Positions 9,268 to 18,149 of a stretch of 64,000 nucleotides of DNA are shown here, one piece after another. The position numbers and the translations under genes were made by a program. The stretch covers positions 85,236 through 149,235 of the forward strand of contig JAQCTH010000001.1 in assembly GCA_027686065.1 (NCBI GenBank), in the 5' to 3' direction. The stretch's first letter is position 1. The number at the start of each line of letters is the position of its first letter. Source of the DNA: Clostridiaceae bacterium AF10-41 (GTDB lineage: Bacteria > Bacillota > Clostridia > Clostridiales > Clostridiaceae). The notes under the pieces were generated by a model, which did no database searches, was not told where the DNA came from, and worked only from the letters and a program-made list of their open reading frames with translations.

Positions 9268-10605
9268 ATGAGGGTTAAAAAATTGATGTCATTAGTAATG
9301 GTGGGTTTAATGACAGCATCGTTAGCAGCATGTGGAAAATCAAATGGATCAGAAGGAAAGAAAACTGAAGGAAGCGATAAAATAGTAGTGTGGAGTTTAG
9401 CGGAAGATTTAAAAACTTTTGCTGAATATTATCAAGAAAAAAATCCAGATAAAAAAGTTGAAGTTACTGTTATTGCTCCAGCGGATTATCCAACTAAGCT
9501 TACAACTGCATTAAGAGGTAAGGCAGAGGTTCCAGATGTTATAGTTGGAGAGCCACAAATGCTACCAAATTTCTTTGAAGCAGGATTTTTTGAAGATTTA
9601 ACAAAAGCGCCATACAAAGTTGAAGATTATAAAGATAAAATAGTTGATTATGTATATGAAGCAGGTAAAGATGTGGATGGAGTAGTTAGAGCTTTAAGTT
9701 ATCAAGTTACTCCAGGTGGAATAACTTATCGTAGAGATATAGCAAAATCTGTTTGGGGAAATGATGACCCTCAATTTATAGCAGATAAGTTTAAAGACGT
9801 AAAAACAATTATCGAAACCGGTAAAGAACTTAAAGAAAAAGGCTATAGAGTATTTTCAGATACAGGAAATTTAAGATGGTTTGTTTATGGTAATGATCCA
9901 GAACCATGGGTTAAAGATAATAAGTTAATGATGACTAAAGATAGATTAGATTATTTAGATGCTGCTGTTGATTTATATCAACAAAAATTAGTTGCATTTG
10001 CACCAGAATGGTCAGCAGCTTGGTATGCATCAATGAATGGCCCAGTTCCTGTTGATGCAGAGTGGCAAGAACTTAAAGATATAGATCAAAATGCCGAAAA
10101 AACAGAAGTATTTTCATATGCACTACCTACTTGGGGAACATTAATACTTAGAGATAATGCAAAAGATACAGCAGGAAAATTTGGAGTAACAACTGGTCCT
10201 AATTCATATTTTGCTGGCGGTACATTTGTAGGTATAAGTAGTTATAGTAAGAATAAAGAAGCTGCATGGGACTTTATTAAATTCTGTACTTTAGATGAAG
10301 AAGTAGCACAATGGTGGATTGATAAATCAAATGGTGATGTAGTTGCTTTAAAATCAGTTTTAGAAGCTAATAAAGATTTAGAAAATCCTGCATTAGGTGG
10401 ACAAAAATCTTATGACTTCTGGTTGAAACAAGCAGAAGATGTTGATTATTCATTAGTAACAAAATATGATGACCAAGTTGGAAAATACTATGGACAAGCT
10501 ATTGAATCAGTACAAAAAGGCGAAAAGAGTAAGGAAGATGCGTTAAAAGAATTTTATAGTAATATAAAATCTGTATATCCAGAAATAGAAGTTCCAAGTA
10601 ATTAG
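9268..10605 (+). CDS. Sugar ABC transporter substrate-binding lipoprotein
   Basis: Extracellular solute-binding protein, family 1 (445 residues). A type II signal peptide ends in LAAC with the lipidated Cys at residue 22. The mature part opens with IVVWSLAEDLKTFAEYY, typical of sugar-binding lobes, and has many surface aromatic residues. The ATG follows TAGGAGGAT. First gene of the operon, and two permease genes follow. The operon has no ATPase gene, so a shared MsmK/UgpC-type ATPase elsewhere must energise it. The neighbouring GH94 and GH30 enzymes suggest beta-glucan oligosaccharides as cargo, by inference. Confidence 0.9.
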   Translation: MRVKKLMSLVMVGLMTASLAACGKSNGSEGKKTEGSDKIVVWSLAEDLKTFAEYYQEKNPDKKVEVTVIAPADYPTKLTTALRGKAEVPDVIVGEPQMLPNFFEAGFFEDLTKAPYKVEDYKDKIVDYVYEAGKDVDGVVRALSYQVTPGGITYRRDIAKSVWGNDDPQFIADKFKDVKTIIETGKELKEKGYRVFSDTGNLRWFVYGNDPEPWVKDNKLMMTKDRLDYLDAAVDLYQQKLVAFAPEWSAAWYASMNGPVPVDAEWQELKDIDQNAEKTEVFSYALPTWGTLILRDNAKDTAGKFGVTTGPNSYFAGGTFVGISSYSKNKEAAWDFIKFCTLDEEVAQWWIDKSNGDVVALKSVLEANKDLENPALGGQKSYDFWLKQAEDVDYSLVTKYDDQVGKYYGQAIESVQKGEKSKEDALKEFYSNIKSVYPEIEVPSN

Positions 10606-10619
10606 TATATTAAAATATG

Positions 10620-10648
10620 AGAGGTGAAAATAAATTTCACCTCTTTAA
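10620..10648 (+). terminator. Attenuating hairpin between binding-protein and permease genes
   Basis: AGAGGTGAAA (10620-10629) pairs perfectly with TTTCACCTCT (10635-10644), with a five-base loop and a short TTTAATA tail. Such leaky hairpins allow the binding protein to be made in excess over the permeases. It occupies the space that an upstream ATG (10617) would turn into coding sequence, which argues for the GTG start of the next gene. Confidence 0.65.
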
Positions 10649-10676
10649 TAAAATTAAGATGTTGGGAGGGATAAAA

Positions 10677-11639
10677 GTGAATTTAGGTAGAACTAATTAT
10701 AGTAACAAAATTGAAATTAAAGAAAAAACATCTTTTAAAAGTATAAATAAAATAAATAGGTATGGGTATTTATTTATTCTGCCATTTTTAGTGGTTTTTA
10801 TAATATTTAATATATATCCTATACTAAGAACTTTATATCTAAGTTTTACAAACTTTAATGGATATGGAAAGATTGAATTTATATGGTTTGATAATTATAC
10901 ACGTCTAATTCAAGATAAAATGTTTTGGAATGCATTAGTTAATACCGTAAAGATATGGGGAATAAACATAATAATTCAACTTGGTTTAGCATTTTTATTA
11001 ACAATTATATTTAGTGATATGAAATATAGAATGAAGGGACTTAGTCTTTTTAGAGCTTTATTTTATTTACCTAATTTAATTGCAGCAACATCCGTAGCAT
11101 TTTTATTCGCAACTTTATTAGATTGGCAATTTGGATCCTTAAATCAACTTTTAGTAAATGCAGGTCTAATTAATAGTAAAGTTAATTGGCTAGGACAACC
11201 AGGTACTGCAGTAATTGTAGTAGCAGTAATTGGTGCATGGATGTGGTTTGGAAATTCATTTTTAGTGTTAATGGCTGGTGTTCAAGGAATATCAAAGGAT
11301 TATTATGAAGCAGCAACTATTGATGGGGCTGGTAGATGGACAATATTTGGTAGGATAACATTACCCCTTTTAAAACCTATATTGCTGTATGTTGCTATTA
11401 CATCATTAATAGGTGGATTACAAATATTTGATATTCCATTTTTAATTACTGATGGATTAGGTTCTCCATCAGGATCAATAAATACAGCTGTTATGTACTT
11501 ATATAATACAGCATTTAGATTCAATAATGTTGGATATGCATCAGCTATTGCTTATGGATTATTCTTTATAATAGCAATATGTTCAGCTTTCACATTTAAA
11601 ACAATGTATGGATCAAAGAAAGATAAGGGGGTAAGTTAA
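10677..11639 (+). CDS. Sugar ABC transporter permease (MalF-like)
   Basis: Inner-membrane permease of a carbohydrate (CUT1-type) ABC importer, about 320 residues. Six membrane segments are visible, the first at YLFILPFLVVFIIF. The EAA loop YYEAATIDGAGRW followed by ITLPLLKP docks the ATPase. GTG at 10677 is taken as start because GGGAGGG lies six bases upstream. An in-frame ATG at 10617 would put 20 extra residues through the intercistronic hairpin and has no ribosome site. It is translationally linked to the next permease through TAATG. Confidence 0.88.
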   Translation: MNLGRTNYSNKIEIKEKTSFKSINKINRYGYLFILPFLVVFIIFNIYPILRTLYLSFTNFNGYGKIEFIWFDNYTRLIQDKMFWNALVNTVKIWGINIIIQLGLAFLLTIIFSDMKYRMKGLSLFRALFYLPNLIAATSVAFLFATLLDWQFGSLNQLLVNAGLINSKVNWLGQPGTAVIVVAVIGAWMWFGNSFLVLMAGVQGISKDYYEAATIDGAGRWTIFGRITLPLLKPILLYVAITSLIGGLQIFDIPFLITDGLGSPSGSINTAVMYLYNTAFRFNNVGYASAIAYGLFFIIAICSAFTFKTMYGSKKDKGVS

Positions 11640-12466
11640 TGTTTACAAAGTTTAAAAAATCATTATTATATTTATTCTTAATTATTTTAAGTATTATATG
11701 CTTAGCCCCATTTGCAATGATGCTAGTTAATGCAACTCGTAGTAATCAAGAAATAATATCTGGGTTTACATTAATTCCTGGAAGCTCCTTATCAGATAAC
11801 TGGAATGCCATGGGAAAATATTTCAATATATTTACTGGGCTTCGCAATAGTTTATTCATTTCAGTATGTGTAACATTATTAACAGCATATTTTTCAGCAT
11901 TGACAGCTTATGGATTTGCAATATACAAATTTAAAGGCTCAAATATAATATTTACTGTAATTTTAGTATTAATGATGGTTCCATCACAATTAGGATTATT
12001 AGGATTTTATGATTTAGTAAATACAATGAGCTTAATGGATAGCTATATACCACTTATAATTCCTGCTATAGCAAATCCATTTGTAGTATTCTTTTTAAAG
12101 CAATATGTAGAATCTGTATTACCAAGAACTATTATTGAAGCATCCAGAATAGATGGAGCAAGTGAAATAAGAACATTTCATAAGATAGGTATTCCTATAA
12201 TGATGCCAGGAATAGCAACTATATCAATAACAACATTTATAGGATCATGGAATAATTATTTAGTTCCATTAGTTTTATTACTTAGTCCAGAGAAATTCAC
12301 ATTACCAGTAATGATGGGATCATTGAGAGCGTCTAAAGATATAGCTTCAAATATGGGAGCAACATATTTAACTGTTGCAGTTTCAGTATTACCTATAATC
12401 ATAGCATTCATGTTCTTATCAAAATATATTATTAGTAGCATATCTGCAGGTAGTGTAAAGGAATAG
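11639..12466 (+). CDS. Sugar ABC transporter permease (MalG-like)
   Basis: Second permease of the importer (275 residues, normal length). Its ATG overlaps the stop of the preceding gene. Six membrane segments are present, with the EAA loop IIEASRIDGASEIRTFHKIGIP near residue 165. The C-terminus FLSKYIISSISAGSVKE is typical of MalG-type permeases. It forms a heterodimer with the upstream permease; the substrate is inferred from the phosphorylases downstream. Confidence 0.9.
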   Translation: MFTKFKKSLLYLFLIILSIICLAPFAMMLVNATRSNQEIISGFTLIPGSSLSDNWNAMGKYFNIFTGLRNSLFISVCVTLLTAYFSALTAYGFAIYKFKGSNIIFTVILVLMMVPSQLGLLGFYDLVNTMSLMDSYIPLIIPAIANPFVVFFLKQYVESVLPRTIIEASRIDGASEIRTFHKIGIPIMMPGIATISITTFIGSWNNYLVPLVLLLSPEKFTLPVMMGSLRASKDIASNMGATYLTVAVSVLPIIIAFMFLSKYIISSISAGSVKE

Positions 12467-12496
12467 ATTAAATTAGATTGAGAGGAAGGTTGGAAG

Positions 12497-15400
12497 ATGG
12501 ATAAGAATGGCAGAAGTAAAGCAGATTATATAGATGAATCAGGCTTTTACGTTATAGAAAATTACGATACAAAACCGCCTTTTGCAAGCTTTTTATCAGG
12601 AGTAGCTGGTATAGAGGGTATCCCAATGTGGTCATTTTACGTAAATAGAGGTCAAGTGATTAGTAGTATTGGGATTAAGGATAAAAATAATTGTATAATG
12701 GAATTTTTTCCAGCAAATGAAGCGTATAAGATGGTTAATACTAATGGATTTAGGACGTTTATAAAGATTATAGAAGATAACTCAAATATAATTATAGAGC
12801 CATTTTCAGTTAGTAGAAGTGAAAATATTAAGAGAATACTTAAGATAAAAAATAATGAATTGAGGATAATAGAAATAAATAAGGATATAAATTTGGAAAT
12901 AGAAGTAAAGTATTTTACTATTCCAAATGAAAAATTTGCAGCACTTGGAAGAGAATTAAAGATAATTAATAAATCTAATGCAGTAAGGAATATAGAAGTA
13001 TTAGATGGATTAGCCGCAATTTTACCATATGGTTCTAATAATAAGGATTATAAAGAGATAGGAAATACATTAAGAAGCTGGATGCAGGGAGAAATCAAAG
13101 AAAATAATGTAGCAATATATAATTTAAGATCTTCTACAGGGGACACAACAAAGGTTGAGATGGTGAATAATGCATATTTTTATATAGCATTTGATGATAG
13201 TGAAAAAGTACTAAAACCTATAGTAGATCCGGAAAATATTTTTGGATATGATACTAGCTTAGTAAATCCATTCAAGTTCAAAAATAGTGTGGAAAAGTTA
13301 TTTGAAAGTAATGAGAATATTTGCTACAACAAAGTACCTTGTGCTTTTTCTGCAAAACAAGCAGTTTTGATGGAAAAAGAAGAAGTTAAGATTCATAGTT
13401 ATATAGGATACATGAATAGCATTAATGAAGTAGATGATAACTTAAATAAGTTGTTGAGTAAGAAATATTTTAATGAAAAGATTATAGAAAGCAATAAGTT
13501 AATAGACAGCATAGCTGAGCATGTCCATACAGTAACTAATTATTCATTATTTGATGAATATATTAAACAATGTTATATAGATAATGTTTTAAGAGGAGGA
13601 TATCCATTAAAAATAGGTAAGGATAAAGTATATTACGTCTATTCCAGAAAACATGGTGATTTAGAAAGAGACTATAATTTCTTTAGTATAGAGCCCAATT
13701 TTTATTCTCAAGGTAATGGGAATTTTAGAGATATAAATCAAAATAGAAGAATGGATATTTACATTCATCCTTTCACTAATAAGGAGAATATTAAATTATT
13801 CAATAACTTGATACAACTTGACGGATATAATCCATTAGTTATAAAAGGAAAGAAGTTTTATATAGATAAAAGAAGAAAAGCTTCAATTATAAGCATATTA
13901 AAAAAATATGAAATTAAAAATGAGGATATATTAAATAGTATTCACAATAATGAATTTACATTAGGAGAATTATATTCATATATATTAAAAGAACAAAATT
14001 TATCAAGTGATAAAATTAGACCTTTAATTGATGAAATAATAGATATTTGTGAAGAAAAAGTTGAAGCTGATTTTGGTGAGGGATTTTGGATTGATCACTG
14101 GACATATAATCTTGATTTAATAGAAGAATATTTAGGCGTTTATCCTGATAAACTAAAAGAATTGCTAATAGAGGATATGGAATATAAATTTTATAACTCT
14201 CCAGAGCATGTTTTACCTAGAAGTGAAAAATACATTATAGACAACAATACTATTAGGCAATATGTAGCCTTAAATAAAAAAGGCAATATAAATCAATGGA
14301 TATATAATAATGAAGGAAAAATATACAAGACTAATTTGATGACAAAGCTGTTCATGCTTACTACTATTAAATTTATGACCTTAGATGTTATGGGATTTGG
14401 AATTGAAATGGAAGCAGGTAAGCCAGGATGGAATGATGCTATGAATGGACTTCCAGGGCTTATAGGATCAAGTTTTGCAGAAACAGCAGAGCTGAAAAGA
14501 TTAGCATGTTTTATTAAAGAAAATATAAATCTAATAGAAAATGGATTGAAGCTTCCAGTAGAATTTTATGATGTAGTTAAAGAATTAATAGATATTCTTC
14601 CTAAAAATCTTAATGGTATATTACCTCAAAGTGAATATTGGGATATAATTTCAAGTATAAGAGAAGATTACAGGGAAAAGGTTAAATACTCAATAGATGG
14701 AACTGAAAAAGTATTATATAAAGATGATATAGAGAAGATAGTAGATAAGATTATACAAAAAATAAATATAGGAATAGATGGAATAAAAGAGTTGAATGAT
14801 GGAAAAATTCCTACATTTATGTATTATGAAACTGTAAAATTTATTGAAGATAAAAACGGAAATATAAAGCCTATAGAGTTTAAAGTAAATTTTCTCCCTT
14901 TATTTTTAGAAGGATATGCAAGATATCTTAAAACGGATTTAAAAGAAAAAGAAAAGAAGGAAATATATAAAACTTTAAAAAATAGCGATATTTATGACAA
15001 AAAATTAAAAATGTATAAGACCTCAGAATCTTTAGAAAAGGTTACATTTGAAATAGGGAGAGCAAGGACATTTACATCAGGATGGCTTGAAAGAGAATCA
15101 ATTTTCATGCATATGGAATTTAAATATATTCTAGAACTAATAAAGGAAGACTTGTATGAAGAATTTTATGAAGATATAAGAAATGTATTACCTCCTTTTA
15201 TGGACTCAAAAGTATATGGAAGAAGTATATTAGAGAATTCTTCTTTTATAGCAAGTAGTGCGAACCCAGATGAAAGAACACATGGAAGAGGATTTATTGC
15301 AAGATTAAGTGGAACTACTGTAGAAATGTTAAGTATATGGAAAATAATGACTGTTGGAAAAAATATATTTAAATATGAAAATGGAGTTTTAGAATTCGAA

Positions 15401-15655
15401 TTAACACCAGTATTGTCAAAGGATTTCTTTAAAAATAATATAATAGAAACTACTTTACTAGGAAGTATAAGGTTAAAGTATATAAATAAGAATAATAAAG
15501 ATACCTTTGGTTCAGAAAAAGGAAATATAACTAGATATGAATTAATAGGTATTGATAATAATATCAAAGTAATTAATCAAAAGAAAATACTTGGAACTGA
15601 TGCTGAAAAGGTAAGAAGTGGTCAAATAAGAGAAATAATAGCTACAATAGAATAA
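12497..15655 (+). CDS. Large GH94-like beta-glucoside phosphorylase (possibly beta-1,2-oligoglucan type)
   Basis: Cytosolic enzyme of 1052 residues with no signal peptide. The (alpha/alpha)6-barrel half carries FGEGFWIDHWTYN (about 530) and GKPGWNDAMNG, whose Asp (D647) sits where GH94 enzymes keep the general acid in their WND motif. The C-terminal motifs ENSSFIASSANPDE and GRGFIARLSGTTVE belong to the long GH94-like group often annotated cellobiose phosphorylase. It is much longer than cellobiose or laminaribiose phosphorylases (about 800-900 residues). It is close in size to 1,2-beta-oligoglucan phosphorylases, which are likewise encoded beside ABC importers in Listeria and Lachnoclostridium. 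Fold and family are fairly sure. The linkage acted on is a guess, and an inactive or new specificity is possible. Confidence 0.65.
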   Translation: MDKNGRSKADYIDESGFYVIENYDTKPPFASFLSGVAGIEGIPMWSFYVNRGQVISSIGIKDKNNCIMEFFPANEAYKMVNTNGFRTFIKIIEDNSNIIIEPFSVSRSENIKRILKIKNNELRIIEINKDINLEIEVKYFTIPNEKFAALGRELKIINKSNAVRNIEVLDGLAAILPYGSNNKDYKEIGNTLRSWMQGEIKENNVAIYNLRSSTGDTTKVEMVNNAYFYIAFDDSEKVLKPIVDPENIFGYDTSLVNPFKFKNSVEKLFESNENICYNKVPCAFSAKQAVLMEKEEVKIHSYIGYMNSINEVDDNLNKLLSKKYFNEKIIESNKLIDSIAEHVHTVTNYSLFDEYIKQCYIDNVLRGGYPLKIGKDKVYYVYSRKHGDLERDYNFFSIEPNFYSQGNGNFRDINQNRRMDIYIHPFTNKENIKLFNNLIQLDGYNPLVIKGKKFYIDKRRKASIISILKKYEIKNEDILNSIHNNEFTLGELYSYILKEQNLSSDKIRPLIDEIIDICEEKVEADFGEGFWIDHWTYNLDLIEEYLGVYPDKLKELLIEDMEYKFYNSPEHVLPRSEKYIIDNNTIRQYVALNKKGNINQWIYNNEGKIYKTNLMTKLFMLTTIKFMTLDVMGFGIEMEAGKPGWNDAMNGLPGLIGSSFAETAELKRLACFIKENINLIENGLKLPVEFYDVVKELIDILPKNLNGILPQSEYWDIISSIREDYREKVKYSIDGTEKVLYKDDIEKIVDKIIQKINIGIDGIKELNDGKIPTFMYYETVKFIEDKNGNIKPIEFKVNFLPLFLEGYARYLKTDLKEKEKKEIYKTLKNSDIYDKKLKMYKTSESLEKVTFEIGRARTFTSGWLERESIFMHMEFKYILELIKEDLYEEFYEDIRNVLPPFMDSKVYGRSILENSSFIASSANPDERTHGRGFIARLSGTTVEMLSIWKIMTVGKNIFKYENGVLEFELTPVLSKDFFKNNIIETTLLGSIRLKYINKNNKDTFGSEKGNITRYELIGIDNNIKVINQKKILGTDAEKVRSGQIREIIATIE

Positions 15656-15671
15656 TGGAGAGGTAATAGTT

Positions 15672-17012
15672 ATGAATAATTATAAGGTATTTGTTACTTG
15701 CAAGCATACTAAAGATAGATTAAATAAATATTGCTTAGATGATATTAGTATAGATAATGATAAGGATTTTAATTGTACAATTATAGTAGACACTAAAAAA
15801 AGGTTTCAAAAAATATTAGGATTTGGAGGGGCAATAACTGAATCAAGTGCATATGTACTTTCTAAGATAGATGAAGAAAAAAAGAAAAGAATTCTAGAGT
15901 TATATTTTAATGAAGAAAATGGAATAGGGTATAATTTCGCAAGGGTTCATATTAATAGCTGTGATTTCTCACTAGAGAATTATAGTTTTGTTGAAGAAAA
16001 TGATAAATCCTTAAGTAGTTTTTCTTTAGATAGATATGGAAAATATGTACTACCTTTACTTAAAGAAGCTATTAATGAAAAAAAGGGTGGATTAAATATA
16101 TTAGCAAGTCCATGGAGCCCACCAAGTTATATGAAAACAAATAATGAAATGAATAATGGTGGAAAGCTAAAAGATGAATATAAACAATTATGGGCTGATT
16201 ATTACGTTAAATATATAGAAGAAATGCAAGAAAAAGGATTTGATATCTGGGGAGTTACTGTACAAAATGAGCCAGCAGCAAAGCAGGTTTGGGATTCGTG
16301 TTTGTATTCAGCTGAAGAAGAGAGAGATTTTGTAAAATATTATTTAGGGCCTACCTTTGAAAGGAATAAATTACTCGATAAAAAAATAATAATATGGGAT
16401 CATAATAGAGATTTAGTTTATAATAGGGCTAAGACAGTGCTAGAGGATAAAGAAGCAAATAAATATGTATGGGGCACAGGGATACATTGGTATGTTTCAG
16501 AGGAGTTTGAAAATACATCAAAGGTTCATGAAGAATTTCCAGATAAGCACATAGTCTTTACTGAAGGATGTCAAGAAGGTGGAGTTCATATTGGTTCTTG
16601 GGAACCAGGAGAAAGATATGGTAGAAATATAATTGGAGACTTAAATAATTATGTAGAGGCATGGATAGACTGGAATATAGTTTTAGATGAAACAGGTGGA
16701 CCAAATCATGTTGGAAACTTATGCGATGCTCCAATAATAGTAGACACACAAAAAAGAGAAGTAATATATAACAGCTCTTTTTACTATATAGCACATTTTA
16801 GTAAATTCATTAAGAAAAATTCCTTAAGATTATTAACTAAAGTTACTAATGATAAAAAAATCTATGCACTTTCTTGTATAGATGACAAAGAAGATATATG
16901 TATAATTTTAATGAATGAAAATGAAGAAGATAGAAATATTACTTTAAAAATAGATAATGAAATTATTTATTTGAAATTAAAGGCAAATTCGATATATACT
17001 TTATGTAAATAA
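15672..17012 (+). CDS. GH30 beta-glucosidase / beta-1,6-glucanase (glucosylceramidase family), cytosolic
   Basis: Retaining beta-glycosidase of 446 residues without a signal peptide. The TIM barrel opens with KILGFGGAITESSAYVLS. The acid/base is E200 in VTVQNEPAAKQVWDSC and the nucleophile E298 in VFTEGCQEGG. WNIVLDETGGPNHVGN and YIAHFSKFI then lead into the small beta domain that flanks GH30 barrels. The NEP...WDSC spacing resembles subfamily 3 (beta-1,6-glucanase-like) more than human glucocerebrosidase. It starts 17 bases after the large phosphorylase gene. In this operon it could remove beta-1,6 branches or glucose from imported oligosaccharides, by inference. Confidence 0.85.
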   Translation: MNNYKVFVTCKHTKDRLNKYCLDDISIDNDKDFNCTIIVDTKKRFQKILGFGGAITESSAYVLSKIDEEKKKRILELYFNEENGIGYNFARVHINSCDFSLENYSFVEENDKSLSSFSLDRYGKYVLPLLKEAINEKKGGLNILASPWSPPSYMKTNNEMNNGGKLKDEYKQLWADYYVKYIEEMQEKGFDIWGVTVQNEPAAKQVWDSCLYSAEEERDFVKYYLGPTFERNKLLDKKIIIWDHNRDLVYNRAKTVLEDKEANKYVWGTGIHWYVSEEFENTSKVHEEFPDKHIVFTEGCQEGGVHIGSWEPGERYGRNIIGDLNNYVEAWIDWNIVLDETGGPNHVGNLCDAPIIVDTQKREVIYNSSFYYIAHFSKFIKKNSLRLLTKVTNDKKIYALSCIDDKEDICIILMNENEEDRNITLKIDNEIIYLKLKANSIYTLCK

Positions 17013-17080
17013 CTATTAAATACTAATAATAAGGAACTAATGTGATGATGAACTTAAAATAGAAGGGATGAGATGAAACG

Positions 17081-18097
17081 GTGATTACAATATACGAAAT
17101 AGCAAAAATTGCAGGAGTTTCTCCTACAACTGTATCAAAAGTAATAAATAATTATCCAGATGTGAGTGATAAAACTAGGAAAAAGATTAAAAAGATATTA
17201 GAAGAAGAAAACTTTCTTCCAAACTCTCAAGCGCAAGGGCTAACTACAAAGAGAACTTGGACATTAGGAATTGTTTATTATGAAGATCTTGGTGTAGGGT
17301 TAAGTCATCCTTTCTTTTCTAAAGTAATAGAGGCATTCAAAAAACAATCAGATATACATGGATATTCATTATTGTTTGGTTCTAAAAATGATAGACTAAA
17401 AAATGATACTTTTTTAGAATATTTCAAGTATAAATGTGTTGATGGGGTAGCGATAATTTGTACAGATCCTCATGATAAGGAGACGTTATCTCTTGTAAAT
17501 AGCAATTTTCCAATTGTAATAATAGATATGTTTGCGGAATATGCATCAACAGTTACATCTGATAATAAATCAGGGTGCAGACAAGCGGTTGAATATCTAT
17601 ATGATTTAGGACATAGAAAAATTGCTCATATATACGGTACATCAAACGGTGATAATTGGCCAAGTACCGTAAGAAAAGAATCTTATATAGAAAGTATGAA
17701 AGAATTAGGTTTAAAAATACCAAGAGGATATTTAGTAGATGGTACAAACTTTGATTTTACTGGTGGATATAAAGCCATGGAAAAATTATTAAAACTAAAA
17801 AATAGACCTACTGCAGTTTTTATAGCAGGAGATAAGATGGCACTTGGTGCTATGGAGGCTATAAGAGAGGCTGGGCTTAATGTACCAGAAGATATTTCAA
17901 TATTAGGATTTGATGATATAGAAATATCACAATATGTTACTCCAAAGTTAACAACTATAAGGCAAAACTGTGATGAAATAGGCAGAGCAGCAGTAGATAT
18001 TTTGGTAGAACAAATAAATAAGAAAGAAAAGCTAAAAATTAATAAGGTAATACCTGTAGAATTAATTGTAAGAGAATCTTGCACTAAAATTGATTAA
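17081..18097 (+). CDS. LacI-family transcriptional regulator of the beta-glucan operon
   Basis: DNA-binding regulator of 338 residues. The N-terminal helix-turn-helix and hinge (TIYEIAKIAGVSPTTVSKVIN) are followed by a periplasmic-binding-protein-like sugar domain (about 60-335) with GFDDIEISQYVTP. The start is GTG after AGAAGGGATGAG; no in-frame ATG is closer. It lies inside the operon between GH30 and the second GH94 gene, giving an autoregulatory layout. The two CGAAAC/GTTTCG sites at 9114-9204 are its probable operators. The inducer is unknown, possibly laminaribiose, sophorose or gentiobiose. Confidence 0.9.
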   Translation: MITIYEIAKIAGVSPTTVSKVINNYPDVSDKTRKKIKKILEEENFLPNSQAQGLTTKRTWTLGIVYYEDLGVGLSHPFFSKVIEAFKKQSDIHGYSLLFGSKNDRLKNDTFLEYFKYKCVDGVAIICTDPHDKETLSLVNSNFPIVIIDMFAEYASTVTSDNKSGCRQAVEYLYDLGHRKIAHIYGTSNGDNWPSTVRKESYIESMKELGLKIPRGYLVDGTNFDFTGGYKAMEKLLKLKNRPTAVFIAGDKMALGAMEAIREAGLNVPEDISILGFDDIEISQYVTPKLTTIRQNCDEIGRAAVDILVEQINKKEKLKINKVIPVELIVRESCTKID

Positions 18098-18149
18098 TAT
18101 GATCAAATGAATAATAAGTAAATCAAATCAAAAATAAGGGGGGAGAATA

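Noticed and set aside
10617..10676. Longer ATG start for the first sugar permease
   Set aside because: It has no ribosome site and the sequence is occupied by a perfect hairpin; GTG 10677 has GGGAGGG at ideal spacing.
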